A stretch of DNA of 7,563 nucleotides from NCBI GenBank assembly GCA_022710255.1, contig JAKLHG010000178.1, positions 1 to 7,563 on the forward strand, read 5' to 3'. This stretch comes from Candidatus Hydrogenedentota bacterium (GTDB lineage: Bacteria; Hydrogenedentota; Hydrogenedentia; Hydrogenedentales; CAITNO01). Numbering within the stretch: position 1 is the first letter of the stretch; every line of letters begins with the position of its first letter. The notes below the pieces were generated by a model that was not told the DNA's origin, ran no database searches, and was given only the letters and a program-made list of their open reading frames with translations. Positions 1 to 7,188 of the stretch are shown here, piece by piece. Position numbers and translations under genes: made by a program.

Positions 1-3000
1 GGAGCATGAGGCCGAACGTTTCTTCGGCCGCAACCGGGAAATTCGGGCCTTGACCCGGGCCATCCTCGACATGGTGCAAACCACCGTGTACGGGCCTTCA
101 GGCGCAGGGAAAACATCATTGTTGCGCGCCGGCGTGTTTCCCCGTCTCCGACAGGAAAATACGATTCCCGTGTATGTGCGCCTCGATCATGCCCCGGACG
201 CCTTATCGTACCGGGACCAGGTCGTCGCGGCGGTCACGGACGCCCTGAAAGAATCACGGGTAGAAATAGCGCCCCTCGCGGAACCTTTGCCGGGAGCGGA
301 AGGAGAATCACTGTGGGCATGGTTCCACCGTAATGAATTCTGGGATGCGCGAAACCGCCTGGTAAAGCCCGTCCTGGTGCTGGACCAGTTTGAAGAGTTG
401 TTTACGCTGGGCGCAAGCCGTCCGGATTTTGCCGCCTTTATTGAAGAACTGGGGGGCTTGTGTTCCAACACCGTGCCGCCGGGAGTTAAGGAGGCCATTG
501 AACGTGAACGCCTGTGTATTGAATATCCCATAGACGCGAAAAACTACCGTATCGTCTTAAGCCTTCGGGAAGACTTTCTTGCCCGCCTTGAAGAACTCAC
601 CACCCGGTGGCCGCCCATCCCGGGCAACCGGGTAAGTGTGCAGGCCATGCGTATTGACCAGGCCATGGAAGCCGTGCTGCATCCCGGCGGTGCGCTGGTG
701 GATAAAGCCGTTGCCCACGCCATTGTCGATGCCGTCACACGGGTGGATGCCGCTGGCCGAAACCGGGAAACAGCGCCCAGCGTAGAGCCGGCGATCCTGT
801 CTCTTTTCTGCGCCCGTCTTAACCGCCAGCGTATTCAAGAGGGCAGCGATACCATCACGTTACAACAGGTAAACACAGCCAGGGAATGCATCCTTCAATC
901 CTTCTATGAAGAATCCATGGACACTGTCGCGCCGGAAACCCGGGCGTATGTGGAAGACAACCTGCTTACCGGTTACGGGTATCGCATGGCACAGGCGCTT
1001 GATGATGTGCAGCATGCCGGCATCCCGGGAGCGGACATCGATACACTTGTGGCGTGCCGGTTGTTACGCTACGATTTCCGCCAGGGCGTGCGTTGGGTCG
1101 AGTTCAGCCACGATATTCTCACGGTGCTGGCCAAAACCAGCCGCGACCAAAGGCGTGCGGACCGGGCGCTTGAAGAAGAGCGCCGCCAGAGCGAGCGGTT
1201 GCGGGAGGAGCGGGATAAACACCGGCGTCAAACCCGGCTCGCCGTAGGCGTTTCCTTTGCCTTGTTGCTTGTGGTTGTATCCCTGCTTTTGGGCGGCTGG
1301 TGGTTTTTCTTCAAAGAACACCACTATTATTTTGAAGACTATAAAAAGGTTTGGGGGACGCCCGTGGGCCTGGGGAAGTTGAGCAGAACCGTCGTTGCCC
1401 ATCGCGCGTGGTCCCTGGAATTTACCACCCAAGGGAAATATGAACGCTCCCTCATCTGGTCGTCTCCAAAGGCACGAGTTAAACTTATTCGAGCGGTGGA
1501 CAGCGAAAGCAGGCCCACAGAGAACCACACGGTATCCACCTATTTGTGGTCCATAAGTGAAAGTTATGTAAATGACGATGCGGGAAGAACGCTTTTCACA
1601 GAAAATGAAGGGAAAGCGTCCGGCGCCGTGTCCGCCGATGCCCTAGGAAAAGTGTGCCAGTGGGAATTTATTTCCGGAGAAGACGGGCGGCCTGTGTATG
1701 AATTAGGCAAAGATAAAAAGGGCGCCGTCATCTGGGGCATGGTATATGCGCCCGCCGACGGCGAAGCATGGAGAAAAAGCGCAACCATTCACTTTGTGGA
1801 CAAAGACGGGTATCCGCAAAAACAACGGCGTGACCGGGCCGAGTATGTGCGGATCGCCTATACCAAAAATGGGCTCGAGGAATGGTGGGAGTTTCGGGAT
1901 AGTTCAGGACGACCGGTGCCCGGGACGGACGGCGCCCATGCCCGGCGTTATAGGTATGACGATGTTGGAAGACTTGCCGGTATGACCTCCCTGGAATGGC
2001 GTCCGCTTGAGGAAGATAAAGGCAAGTACGAGCCCATGATTGACCGCGCCGGGAACACCGGTATGCGATTTTTTTATAAAGACGGGCGCCTGATTCGCGC
2101 GGAATCTTTCGGGAAAGATCAGGAACTGCGGTTGACAACTAAGGGGTGGGCTATTGTGCGGATGCGCCATGACATTTGGGGCAATGTAATCGAACAGGCC
2201 TATTTTGACGATCAGGACAAACCAATCCTTGACCGGGAAGATTATACCCATTGTGCAAGACTGACATACGACAAAAAAGGGAGAAAAGTACAAATCGAAT
2301 TTTTCGGCGTGGACGGCACGCCATGCCTGCACAGAGATGGATATGCCTCCATAAGCTTGACCTATAACAAGCACGGGAAAATGACGACAGAAAGTTACTT
2401 CGGACCTGATGGGGAACCTGTGCTCGATCCTTCAGACAATACACATAAAGTGGAATGGACTTACGATGAGCAAGGTAACAATATAATACGCCAAAGTTAC
2501 TTCGGTGCGGATGGACAGCCATGCTTGAGCAAGAACGGATATGCCTCCATGGTTTGGGAATACGACGAGCACGGGAACAAAACAAGCGAAAGTTACTTCG
2601 GGTCTGATGGAAAACCTGTACTTGATTCTTCAGACAATACACACAAAGTGGAATGGACTTACGATGAAGAAGGTAACAATATAACCCACACAAGTTACTT
2701 CGGTGTGGATGGAAATCCATGCTTGCACAAGAACGGATACGCGTCTTTCAAATCGGAATATGACGATCGCGGCAACATAACCCGCACAAGTTACTATGGC
2801 GTAGATGGAAATCCATGCTTGCACAAGGATGGAAATGCATCTTTCAGGTCAGAATATGACGATCGCGGCAATATAATCCGCCAAAGTTACTTCGGTGTGG
2901 ATGGACAGCTATGTCTGACCAAGAACGGATACGCCGCCATGGTTTGGGAATACGACGAACGTGGTAACCAGAATAAGGAAAGTTATTTTGGCGTGAATAA

Positions 3001-3622
3001 TGAGCCGTGCCTTTGCGTGAATAACTTTGCTTCCGGAACGATTGCGTATGATGAGCGCGACAATCCAATTCGCAGCCGTTTCTTTGGTGTGGATGGGAAA
3101 CCGTGCCTGCACAAAGACGGTTATGCCTCTATTATTTTCACCTATGATGAGAGCGGAGAATTTATAGAGAGTAAATTCTTAGACCTGGACGGCAATGAAG
3201 TGTCAGTCATTCCTGATGATAGGACGTCTGAAATGATGCCTGCCGTTGCGCTTGCAGAAATCTTAAGCGATAGTCCGGCTGCCGAGATTGGCGTTCCAGT
3301 AAACAGTATTCTTCTTCTTTATGATACGTGGAATTGGCTTATTGAAACAGAGGACCCGGGTTTTCCGCTCTTAGGACAGACTATTTCCAGTGCTGTTGAC
3401 AAAGCGAAAACCATGGTGGTCTGGGACGACGGTACTATCAGGCAATTTGAACTTGCTCCCGGGATCGCGGGGATTCGCTTCGCCGACAAACAATTGTCGG
3501 TCGACGAGGCTACCGCTGCTTTGACGGACTTCGGAATATGGCTGGCGTCAAGCGAAACCCTTCCTAAAGAAACCGACAATGGCGGACTCAATGACCCGGC
3601 TGCTGCTAAAACGTCGCCTTAA
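1..3622 (+). CDS. Transmembrane nSTAND-type NTPase with YD-like repeat array and PDZ-like C-terminus (5' end outside window)
   Basis: The reading frame is open from base 2, so the true start is upstream. A TTG at 50 is not credible because it falls inside the conserved motif FFGRNREI (about 20-43), which precedes the P-loop in nSTAND proteins. Visible in order: Walker A GPSGAGKTS (92-118); Walker B VLVLDQFEELF (371-403); a sensor-like strand with SLREDF near 556-576; the end of the STAND helical region (EFSHDIL, near 1100-1120); a charged coiled coil rich in E and R (about 1139-1234); one transmembrane helix (1238-1312); a divergent linker; ten full YD-like repeats plus a partial one (2168-3211); and a PDZ-like domain (about 3236-3485). 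Basic residues just before the helix suggest the NTPase is cytoplasmic and the repeats and PDZ are outside. STAND proteins are ATP-driven switches that usually carry an effector domain (TIR, caspase, protease or other) at the N-terminus; that part is not seen here. The downstream gene starts 20 bases after the TAA. The domain calls are firm for the P-loop and repeats, less so for PDZ; the ligand is unknown. Confidence 0.9.
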   Translation, partial: EHEAERFFGRNREIRALTRAILDMVQTTVYGPSGAGKTSLLRAGVFPRLRQENTIPVYVRLDHAPDALSYRDQVVAAVTDALKESRVEIAPLAEPLPGAEGESLWAWFHRNEFWDARNRLVKPVLVLDQFEELFTLGASRPDFAAFIEELGGLCSNTVPPGVKEAIERERLCIEYPIDAKNYRIVLSLREDFLARLEELTTRWPPIPGNRVSVQAMRIDQAMEAVLHPGGALVDKAVAHAIVDAVTRVDAAGRNRETAPSVEPAILSLFCARLNRQRIQEGSDTITLQQVNTARECILQSFYEESMDTVAPETRAYVEDNLLTGYGYRMAQALDDVQHAGIPGADIDTLVACRLLRYDFRQGVRWVEFSHDILTVLAKTSRDQRRADRALEEERRQSERLREERDKHRRQTRLAVGVSFALLLVVVSLLLGGWWFFFKEHHYYFEDYKKVWGTPVGLGKLSRTVVAHRAWSLEFTTQGKYERSLIWSSPKARVKLIRAVDSESRPTENHTVSTYLWSISESYVNDDAGRTLFTENEGKASGAVSADALGKVCQWEFISGEDGRPVYELGKDKKGAVIWGMVYAPADGEAWRKSATIHFVDKDGYPQKQRRDRAEYVRIAYTKNGLEEWWEFRDSSGRPVPGTDGAHARRYRYDDVGRLAGMTSLEWRPLEEDKGKYEPMIDRAGNTGMRFFYKDGRLIRAESFGKDQELRLTTKGWAIVRMRHDIWGNVIEQAYFDDQDKPILDREDYTHCARLTYDKKGRKVQIEFFGVDGTPCLHRDGYASISLTYNKHGKMTTESYFGPDGEPVLDPSDNTHKVEWTYDEQGNNIIRQSYFGADGQPCLSKNGYASMVWEYDEHGNKTSESYFGSDGKPVLDSSDNTHKVEWTYDEEGNNITHTSYFGVDGNPCLHKNGYASFKSEYDDRGNITRTSYYGVDGNPCLHKDGNASFRSEYDDRGNIIRQSYFGVDGQLCLTKNGYAAMVWEYDERGNQNKESYFGVNNEPCLCVNNFASGTIAYDERDNPIRSRFFGVDGKPCLHKDGYASIIFTYDESGEFIESKFLDLDGNEVSVIPDDRTSEMMPAVALAEILSDSPAAEIGVPVNSILLLYDTWNWLIETEDPGFPLLGQTISSAVDKAKTMVVWDDGTIRQFELAPGIAGIRFADKQLSVDEATAALTDFGIWLASSETLPKETDNGGLNDPAAAKTSP
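2168..3211 (+). repeat. Tandem 96/99-bp coding repeats (32-33 residue YD-like units)
   Basis: Ten full units plus one partial start at 2168, 2267, 2363, 2462, 2561, 2660, 2759, 2855, 2951, 3047 and 3143, each 96 or 99 bases and always in frame. The consensus is YDERGN, four or five variable residues, SYFGVDG, a variable residue, PCLHKDGYAS, then a short variable strand. It recalls RHS/YD repeats (YD-x-x-G followed by DG), but the period is longer and no RHS shell or toxin tip is present. Alternating aromatic strands and D/N-G turns suggest an elongated beta structure. More divergent relatives occur before the array, for example YDDVGRL near 1955. Confidence 0.88.
2363..2758 (+). repeat. Recent 198-bp (two-unit) tandem duplication within the array
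   Basis: Two units (2363-2560) are repeated by the next two (2561-2758). The best block, 2390-2486 against 2588-2684, differs at about 10 of 97 bases by eye. Both copies carry the distinctive variant LDxSDNTHKVEWT in place of the usual PCLxKxGYA ending. This shows expansion by duplication of paired units. Confidence 0.8.
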
Positions 3623-3642
3623 CGCATTGGAGAAAGGCCTGC

Positions 3643-5892
3643 ATGAAAAAGAAACATAAAACGGGCTGGCGCAAACTGCCCCTGAAACTCCTGCTTCCAC
3701 CGGTCCTGCTGGCGCTGACGCTTCTATTTGGATACTTCGCCGCTTCTTCTTGGGAAGGACTTTGGCAGGCGGTGGGGCTGTTTAGTGGCGATACGAGTTT
3801 TCAGACGATCGAGGAGTTTTCCCGGATAGGAAGTATGCCTGACGGGTCAGGACCGGCAGCGATCGACACCTTTTCGATCTGGCAGCACCTTTCCTTATGG
3901 ATTGCCCGTTTCCTGGGGATGGGCGTTGTTCTGAGCACGTTGTTTGTATTACTGTTCGAGCAGCTCAACGAACCTATCCGGCGTTTACGCGTGCTCCAGT
4001 GGGGATGGCTTTCCGCCCTGTGGCATGCGGTGGCGGAACGTTGTGTCGTGCCTGTCTGCCGGACTGTATTGCGTTCATCCCGCAATACGCGTATACGTGG
4101 CCTGGCGGAAAGGTGCTTGATCCATTCAGCCCGGACGCTCAAGCGGGATTATGTATTGATTTGCGGCCTGGGCTGGAAAGGGCGGGAAATCGCACTTGCC
4201 TTGCTCGAGCAGAAGCGCAAAGTATCCGTCATTGAGAAGGTTCCAGACAAGGCGGACATCGAAACAGTGAAGCTGGCGGGGGGCATGGTGTTTATCGGGG
4301 ATGCGGCCAATGCGGAGGTATTGCGCAAGGCAGGGGCAAAGCATGCGCGGGAGATTTATGTGGTTACCTCCGATGACGAGATGGACTGCCGCATTGCCCA
4401 ACAACTGGAATCCCTCCTGCCTGATCCCAGCACTCCCCTGTGTTTGGATAAGAACACCGATTTCGATTGCGGCAGATGCAACGCGTTGAAAGCGGTACGT
4501 GTTCAGCTGGCGGTGGAAGGATACCGTGCGCGCATGTTTCTGGAAAACCGTCCCTGGGAGGCGCCCATGCACGTGTCTTGTTTCAATATGGAGGAGGTGA
4601 TCGTTCGGGAACTGTTCCGCCGCTCGATATGGCCGCGCCTGGCGGTGGCGGGCCGTCGCCATATGGCCTTTTGCATCTTCGGCTGGACACCCATGGCGCG
4701 TGAACTGGTATTGCATGTCCTACGGAGTGCCCATTTCTACAGGGACCAACAGCGGGAGATTGTGGTGTTTTGCGATGCGCCTGAACAGCATCAGCGCCTG
4801 TTTCTGGAAGAATTTCCCTGTCTCAACCTTGATAACACTGCTTCACCCGCCATGCAAAACGCGGTGAAGGAGGTCTTCCCGGTACTTCGCTTTGAGGTGC
4901 TTCCCGCCGCGAACGCGGCGTTGTTATCCGCGGATTTCCCCCTTTACGACCATATCCGGCCCGGCTGGCAGAACCACGTATTCTATTGTATCGATAACGG
5001 TGTCCAGTCTAAATCCGTTGCCAGCCTGCTCCAACCGCGCCTGGTCTGGTACGCAAAGGGCGTAAACCAGGATGGAGTCAAGACCGAAATCCACAGTCAT
5101 GTCTATTACAATTATCCGGAGGAGTACGGCAACGGCTGCGTACCCTTCGAGCCTTGGCAGGACAACTTCGCCGCCGTAGCGGTAACCGGACCGGACCCCT
5201 TCGGCGCTTATAACTATTTCTGCCGGCCGGAAACCATTGCCCTGTCTCTTTCCGAAAAGCATGCGCGTGCGGTAGCCGCCTTTTATCGCGCGGCCTATCC
5301 TGAGAAGGGCGAGGCGGAAACATTCAAAAAATTGATGGGCCTGGATGCCAAAGAGACCACAAAACATTCCCATCTCGCCTGTTACTTCGAGCGCCTCTGG
5401 GAACGCAGCAGAGAGTGGGAGCGGGAGTCGAACCGCCAGGCCGCGGCCCACATTTCCGTGAAACTCGCATTGCTGGGCATGGTAATGGACGAAGAAGGCC
5501 ATATCCATTGGGCAAAGGACGGTGAAGGAAACCCGCAGGACCGGCTGCACGCAATCACGGCGTGCCACCAGGACACGGAATCCGACCGGCGGATTGCAGA
5601 TTCACCGGAACTTCCGGCGCTTGCGGAGATGGAACATCGCCGCTGGTGCGCGGAACGACTCCTGGGCGGCTGGCTGCCACTGGAGACCGACCAGGAAAAA
5701 CAACGGTGGGCCAACAAACAGGAACAGGGTGTCATGAAACGCGAAATGCGCCTTCACGTCCATTTGATGCCTTACGATACCCTCCCTCCGGAAGTAGCGG
5801 TTAAGGACTATGTGATCATCGGGGCCATGGCCCTATTGCTGCAAGGCATTCCGGCTATTGTTAAAGAAGCGCTCGCTGGGAAAACGGGATAG
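3643..5892 (+). CDS. Two-helix membrane protein with TrkA-N/RCK-like Rossmann domains and C-terminal RyR domain
   Basis: 749 residues from ATG, with GGAGAAAGG (3629-3637) as ribosome binding site. Two transmembrane helices lie at about residues 13-35 and 84-106, joined by a polar loop with the family-like motif W..L.IARFLG. A basic linker follows, then a TrkA-N Rossmann domain from residue 169, with nucleotide-binding loop GLGWKG (175-180) and an acidic residue E198 at the end of the second strand, as expected for NAD(H) or adenosine nucleotide binding. The segment FIGDAANAEVLRKAGA matches the usual GDA...L..AG pattern. A second, degenerate Rossmann-like unit begins near residue 345 (CIFGWTPMARELV). 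The C-terminal part has RESNRQAAAHI-type residues (about 595-604), EHRRWCAERLLGGW (664-677) and PYDTLPPE (710-717) followed by KD, which together match the RyR (ryanodine receptor repeat) domain. No potassium selectivity filter (T-x-GYG) is present between the helices, so it is probably a membrane-anchored ligand sensor rather than a channel. It is sandwiched between the STAND and peptidase genes. Ligand and partner are unknown. Confidence 0.87.
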   Translation: MKKKHKTGWRKLPLKLLLPPVLLALTLLFGYFAASSWEGLWQAVGLFSGDTSFQTIEEFSRIGSMPDGSGPAAIDTFSIWQHLSLWIARFLGMGVVLSTLFVLLFEQLNEPIRRLRVLQWGWLSALWHAVAERCVVPVCRTVLRSSRNTRIRGLAERCLIHSARTLKRDYVLICGLGWKGREIALALLEQKRKVSVIEKVPDKADIETVKLAGGMVFIGDAANAEVLRKAGAKHAREIYVVTSDDEMDCRIAQQLESLLPDPSTPLCLDKNTDFDCGRCNALKAVRVQLAVEGYRARMFLENRPWEAPMHVSCFNMEEVIVRELFRRSIWPRLAVAGRRHMAFCIFGWTPMARELVLHVLRSAHFYRDQQREIVVFCDAPEQHQRLFLEEFPCLNLDNTASPAMQNAVKEVFPVLRFEVLPAANAALLSADFPLYDHIRPGWQNHVFYCIDNGVQSKSVASLLQPRLVWYAKGVNQDGVKTEIHSHVYYNYPEEYGNGCVPFEPWQDNFAAVAVTGPDPFGAYNYFCRPETIALSLSEKHARAVAAFYRAAYPEKGEAETFKKLMGLDAKETTKHSHLACYFERLWERSREWERESNRQAAAHISVKLALLGMVMDEEGHIHWAKDGEGNPQDRLHAITACHQDTESDRRIADSPELPALAEMEHRRWCAERLLGGWLPLETDQEKQRWANKQEQGVMKREMRLHVHLMPYDTLPPEVAVKDYVIIGAMALLLQGIPAIVKEALAGKTG

Positions 5893-5900
5893 AGGACAGC

Positions 5901-5993
5901 ATGAAAGAGGACACGTTGGCAGCAGCTTCGGAGTATGCCTCGGTTGCTGATTACGGAACAAGACGATGGCAGAAAAAAGAGGAGGAGTATTGA
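5901..5993 (+). CDS. Possible 30-residue small protein or leader peptide
   Basis: ATG at 5901 opens a 30-codon frame ending in TGA at 5991-5993. It begins MKEDTLAAASEYAS and ends RRWQKKEEEY. An AGAGGA at 5891-5896, overlapping the stop of the RyR gene, can serve as ribosome binding site. The frame ends one base before the GTG start of the peptidase, and the codons near its end (AAA GAG GAG GAG) form the peptidase's ribosome binding site, which suggests translational coupling. It is hydrophilic, with no signal peptide or membrane segment. I recognise no family; it may be a small protein, a coupling leader, or chance. Confidence 0.42.
   Translation: MKEDTLAAASEYASVADYGTRRWQKKEEEY
5979..5987 (+). 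promoter_or_regulatory. Strong Shine-Dalgarno sequence deciding the GTG start at 5995
   Basis: GAGGAGGAG lies 7 bases before GTG 5995. The in-frame upstream ATG at 5935 has only GGAG one or two bases away, too close for normal use, and would add about 20 basic residues absent from the family's usual N-terminus. Confidence 0.7.
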
Positions 5994-5994
5994 C

Positions 5995-6903
5995 GTGACT
6001 AAAAACGGGGCCGTGGGGGCGTTCATTCATCCGGAAGATGAACGCACGCGACGGCAGCTTGAAGCGATTCCGGGATTTTCGGCGGTGGTAAAGGCCTTTT
6101 TGCGGGTCGGGCTTGAACGCATTGTCCATGGGGTCAGCATGGCGGAAAAAATACGCCTGGGCCCCGATCAACTCCCGGACCTGTATCACAGGATTAAACC
6201 GGTCTGTGCGCGGCTCGACATTACGGAGCCTGAATTCTATCTCGAGATGAATCCAGCACCCAACGCTTATACCACGGGTGACACGCGCACGTTCCTCACG
6301 ATCACGTCAGGCCTGGTGGAATACCTGGATTCAGACGAACTCAACGCGGTACTCGCCCACGAATGCGGCCATATCGCCTGCCGTCATGTGCTCTACCATA
6401 CCATGGCGGCCCTGCTGCTGCAGGGCTCCATGTTCAGCGCTTTTACCGCCCCCTTCACCAAGCCCATGCAGCTGGCGCTGCTTTACTGGCAACGTCGCAG
6501 CGAACTGTCAGCCGACCGCGCCGCCGCCGCCGCACTGGGCTCGGGCGGCCCCGTTGTGGAGACCATGATCCGCCTGTCAGGCGGCCCGAAATCCGTTACA
6601 GGCGCGGTCAATATAGACGCGTATGCCGCCCAGGCCGATGCGTACGATGAAATGCTTGCATCCACCTGGGACAGCCTGCTTCAGGGAATGGCGGTAATGA
6701 ATCACTCCCATCCCTTTGCGGCGGTGCGTGTGCGGGAAATACGCCATTGGGCCGCCGGTGACAAATTCAACCGGTTGTGTCACGCGTTGGCAAAAAATGA
6801 GCGGCAACGCCGCTGTCCCGCCTGCGGTGTTTTTTCGGAACCCACCTGGAAATTTTGCCGTGAATGCGGCGCACAACTTCCCGAAAGAAAGGAGATACTA
6901 TGA
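5995..6903 (+). CDS. M48-type zinc metallopeptidase with C-terminal zinc ribbon
   Basis: 302 residues from GTG 5995 (322 if from ATG 5935, less likely). The N-terminus has the family-typical FIHPEDERTRRQLEAIPGF. The active site HECGH lies at 6358-6372, giving two zinc-ligand histidines and the catalytic glutamate. The third ligand is the glutamate of ELSADR at 6502-6504, where the ADR also matches M48. ELNAVLAHECGH and NPAPNAYTTGDTRTFLTITS are typical of the M48 core. The C-terminus holds a zinc ribbon CPAC...CREC, with cysteine codons at 6814, 6823, 6856 and 6865. There is no N-terminal HtpX-like pair of membrane helices; one hydrophobic stretch follows the active site (about 6397-6490). The expected role is zinc-dependent proteolysis of misfolded or membrane-associated proteins, or regulated cleavage of a partner. 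It overlaps the next gene by 4 bases (ATGA), so co-translation is likely. Substrate is unknown. Confidence 0.9.
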   Translation: MTKNGAVGAFIHPEDERTRRQLEAIPGFSAVVKAFLRVGLERIVHGVSMAEKIRLGPDQLPDLYHRIKPVCARLDITEPEFYLEMNPAPNAYTTGDTRTFLTITSGLVEYLDSDELNAVLAHECGHIACRHVLYHTMAALLLQGSMFSAFTAPFTKPMQLALLYWQRRSELSADRAAAAALGSGGPVVETMIRLSGGPKSVTGAVNIDAYAAQADAYDEMLASTWDSLLQGMAVMNHSHPFAAVRVREIRHWAAGDKFNRLCHALAKNERQRRCPACGVFSEPTWKFCRECGAQLPERKEIL

Positions 6904-7178
6904 ATTCCTGGTTTGACCCGGAAACGGGCCTGTTTCGTCTTGATGAGCTTGTGGCGGAACGTGAAACCTTCAAGACGATTATGGATGACGGCCTGGTCTC
7001 GGATACGGAACTTCACGCACAGTCAGAGCGGGTTGTCGGCCTGCTGCGCCACGCCGAGGCCGAACTCGACGAGGCGGCGCGAGGGCTTGTACAGGAACTT
7101 CTGGCCGAGCTCGCCGTACTCTATGCCGTCAGCCAGTACCACACCCTGCAACAGACCGTAGACGGTCGTAACGAATAG
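6900..7178 (+). CDS. Small acidic helical protein, unknown function
   Basis: 92 residues starting at ATG 6900, which overlaps the peptidase TGA (6901-6903). AAGGAG at 6889-6894 is a good ribosome binding site and decides this start over any upstream in-frame one. The protein has about 19 acidic against 7 basic residues. It looks mostly alpha-helical: an N-terminal segment WFDPETGLFRLDELV, a middle with DDGLVSDTELHAQSERV, and a C-terminal helix LLAELAVLYAVSQYHTLQQ. No signal peptide, membrane segment or metal motif is visible. Its translational coupling to the peptidase suggests an adaptor, inhibitor or structural partner, but this is inference. I do not recognise a named family. Confidence 0.82.
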   Translation: MNSWFDPETGLFRLDELVAERETFKTIMDDGLVSDTELHAQSERVVGLLRHAEAELDEAARGLVQELLAELAVLYAVSQYHTLQQTVDGRNE

Positions 7179-7188
7179 GAAGAACGTC

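Noticed and set aside
50..52. TTG as start of the large STAND gene
   Set aside because: The frame is open to the left edge and encodes the conserved FFGRNREI motif before it; a start at 50 would leave only 14 residues before the P-loop.
1904..2720. Long antisense open frames across the repeat region
   Set aside because: They repeat the period of the sense array and are a by-product of its composition.
2168..3211. CRISPR array or RHS toxin
   Set aside because: The repeats are coding, 96-99 bases with no spacers, and there is no RHS shell, DPxGL-type cleavage motif or variable toxin tip.
3643..3960. Potassium channel pore in the TrkA-RyR protein
   Set aside because: The loop between the two helices has no GYG-type selectivity filter or pore helix pattern.
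4924..5568. Antisense open frame of 214 codons
   Set aside because: It is fully inside the TrkA-RyR gene, whose sense frame carries recognisable motifs throughout.
5935..5937. ATG as start of the M48 peptidase
   Set aside because: It has a badly spaced ribosome binding site and overlaps the 30-codon frame; GTG 5995 has a strong, well-spaced site and gives the family-like N-terminus.
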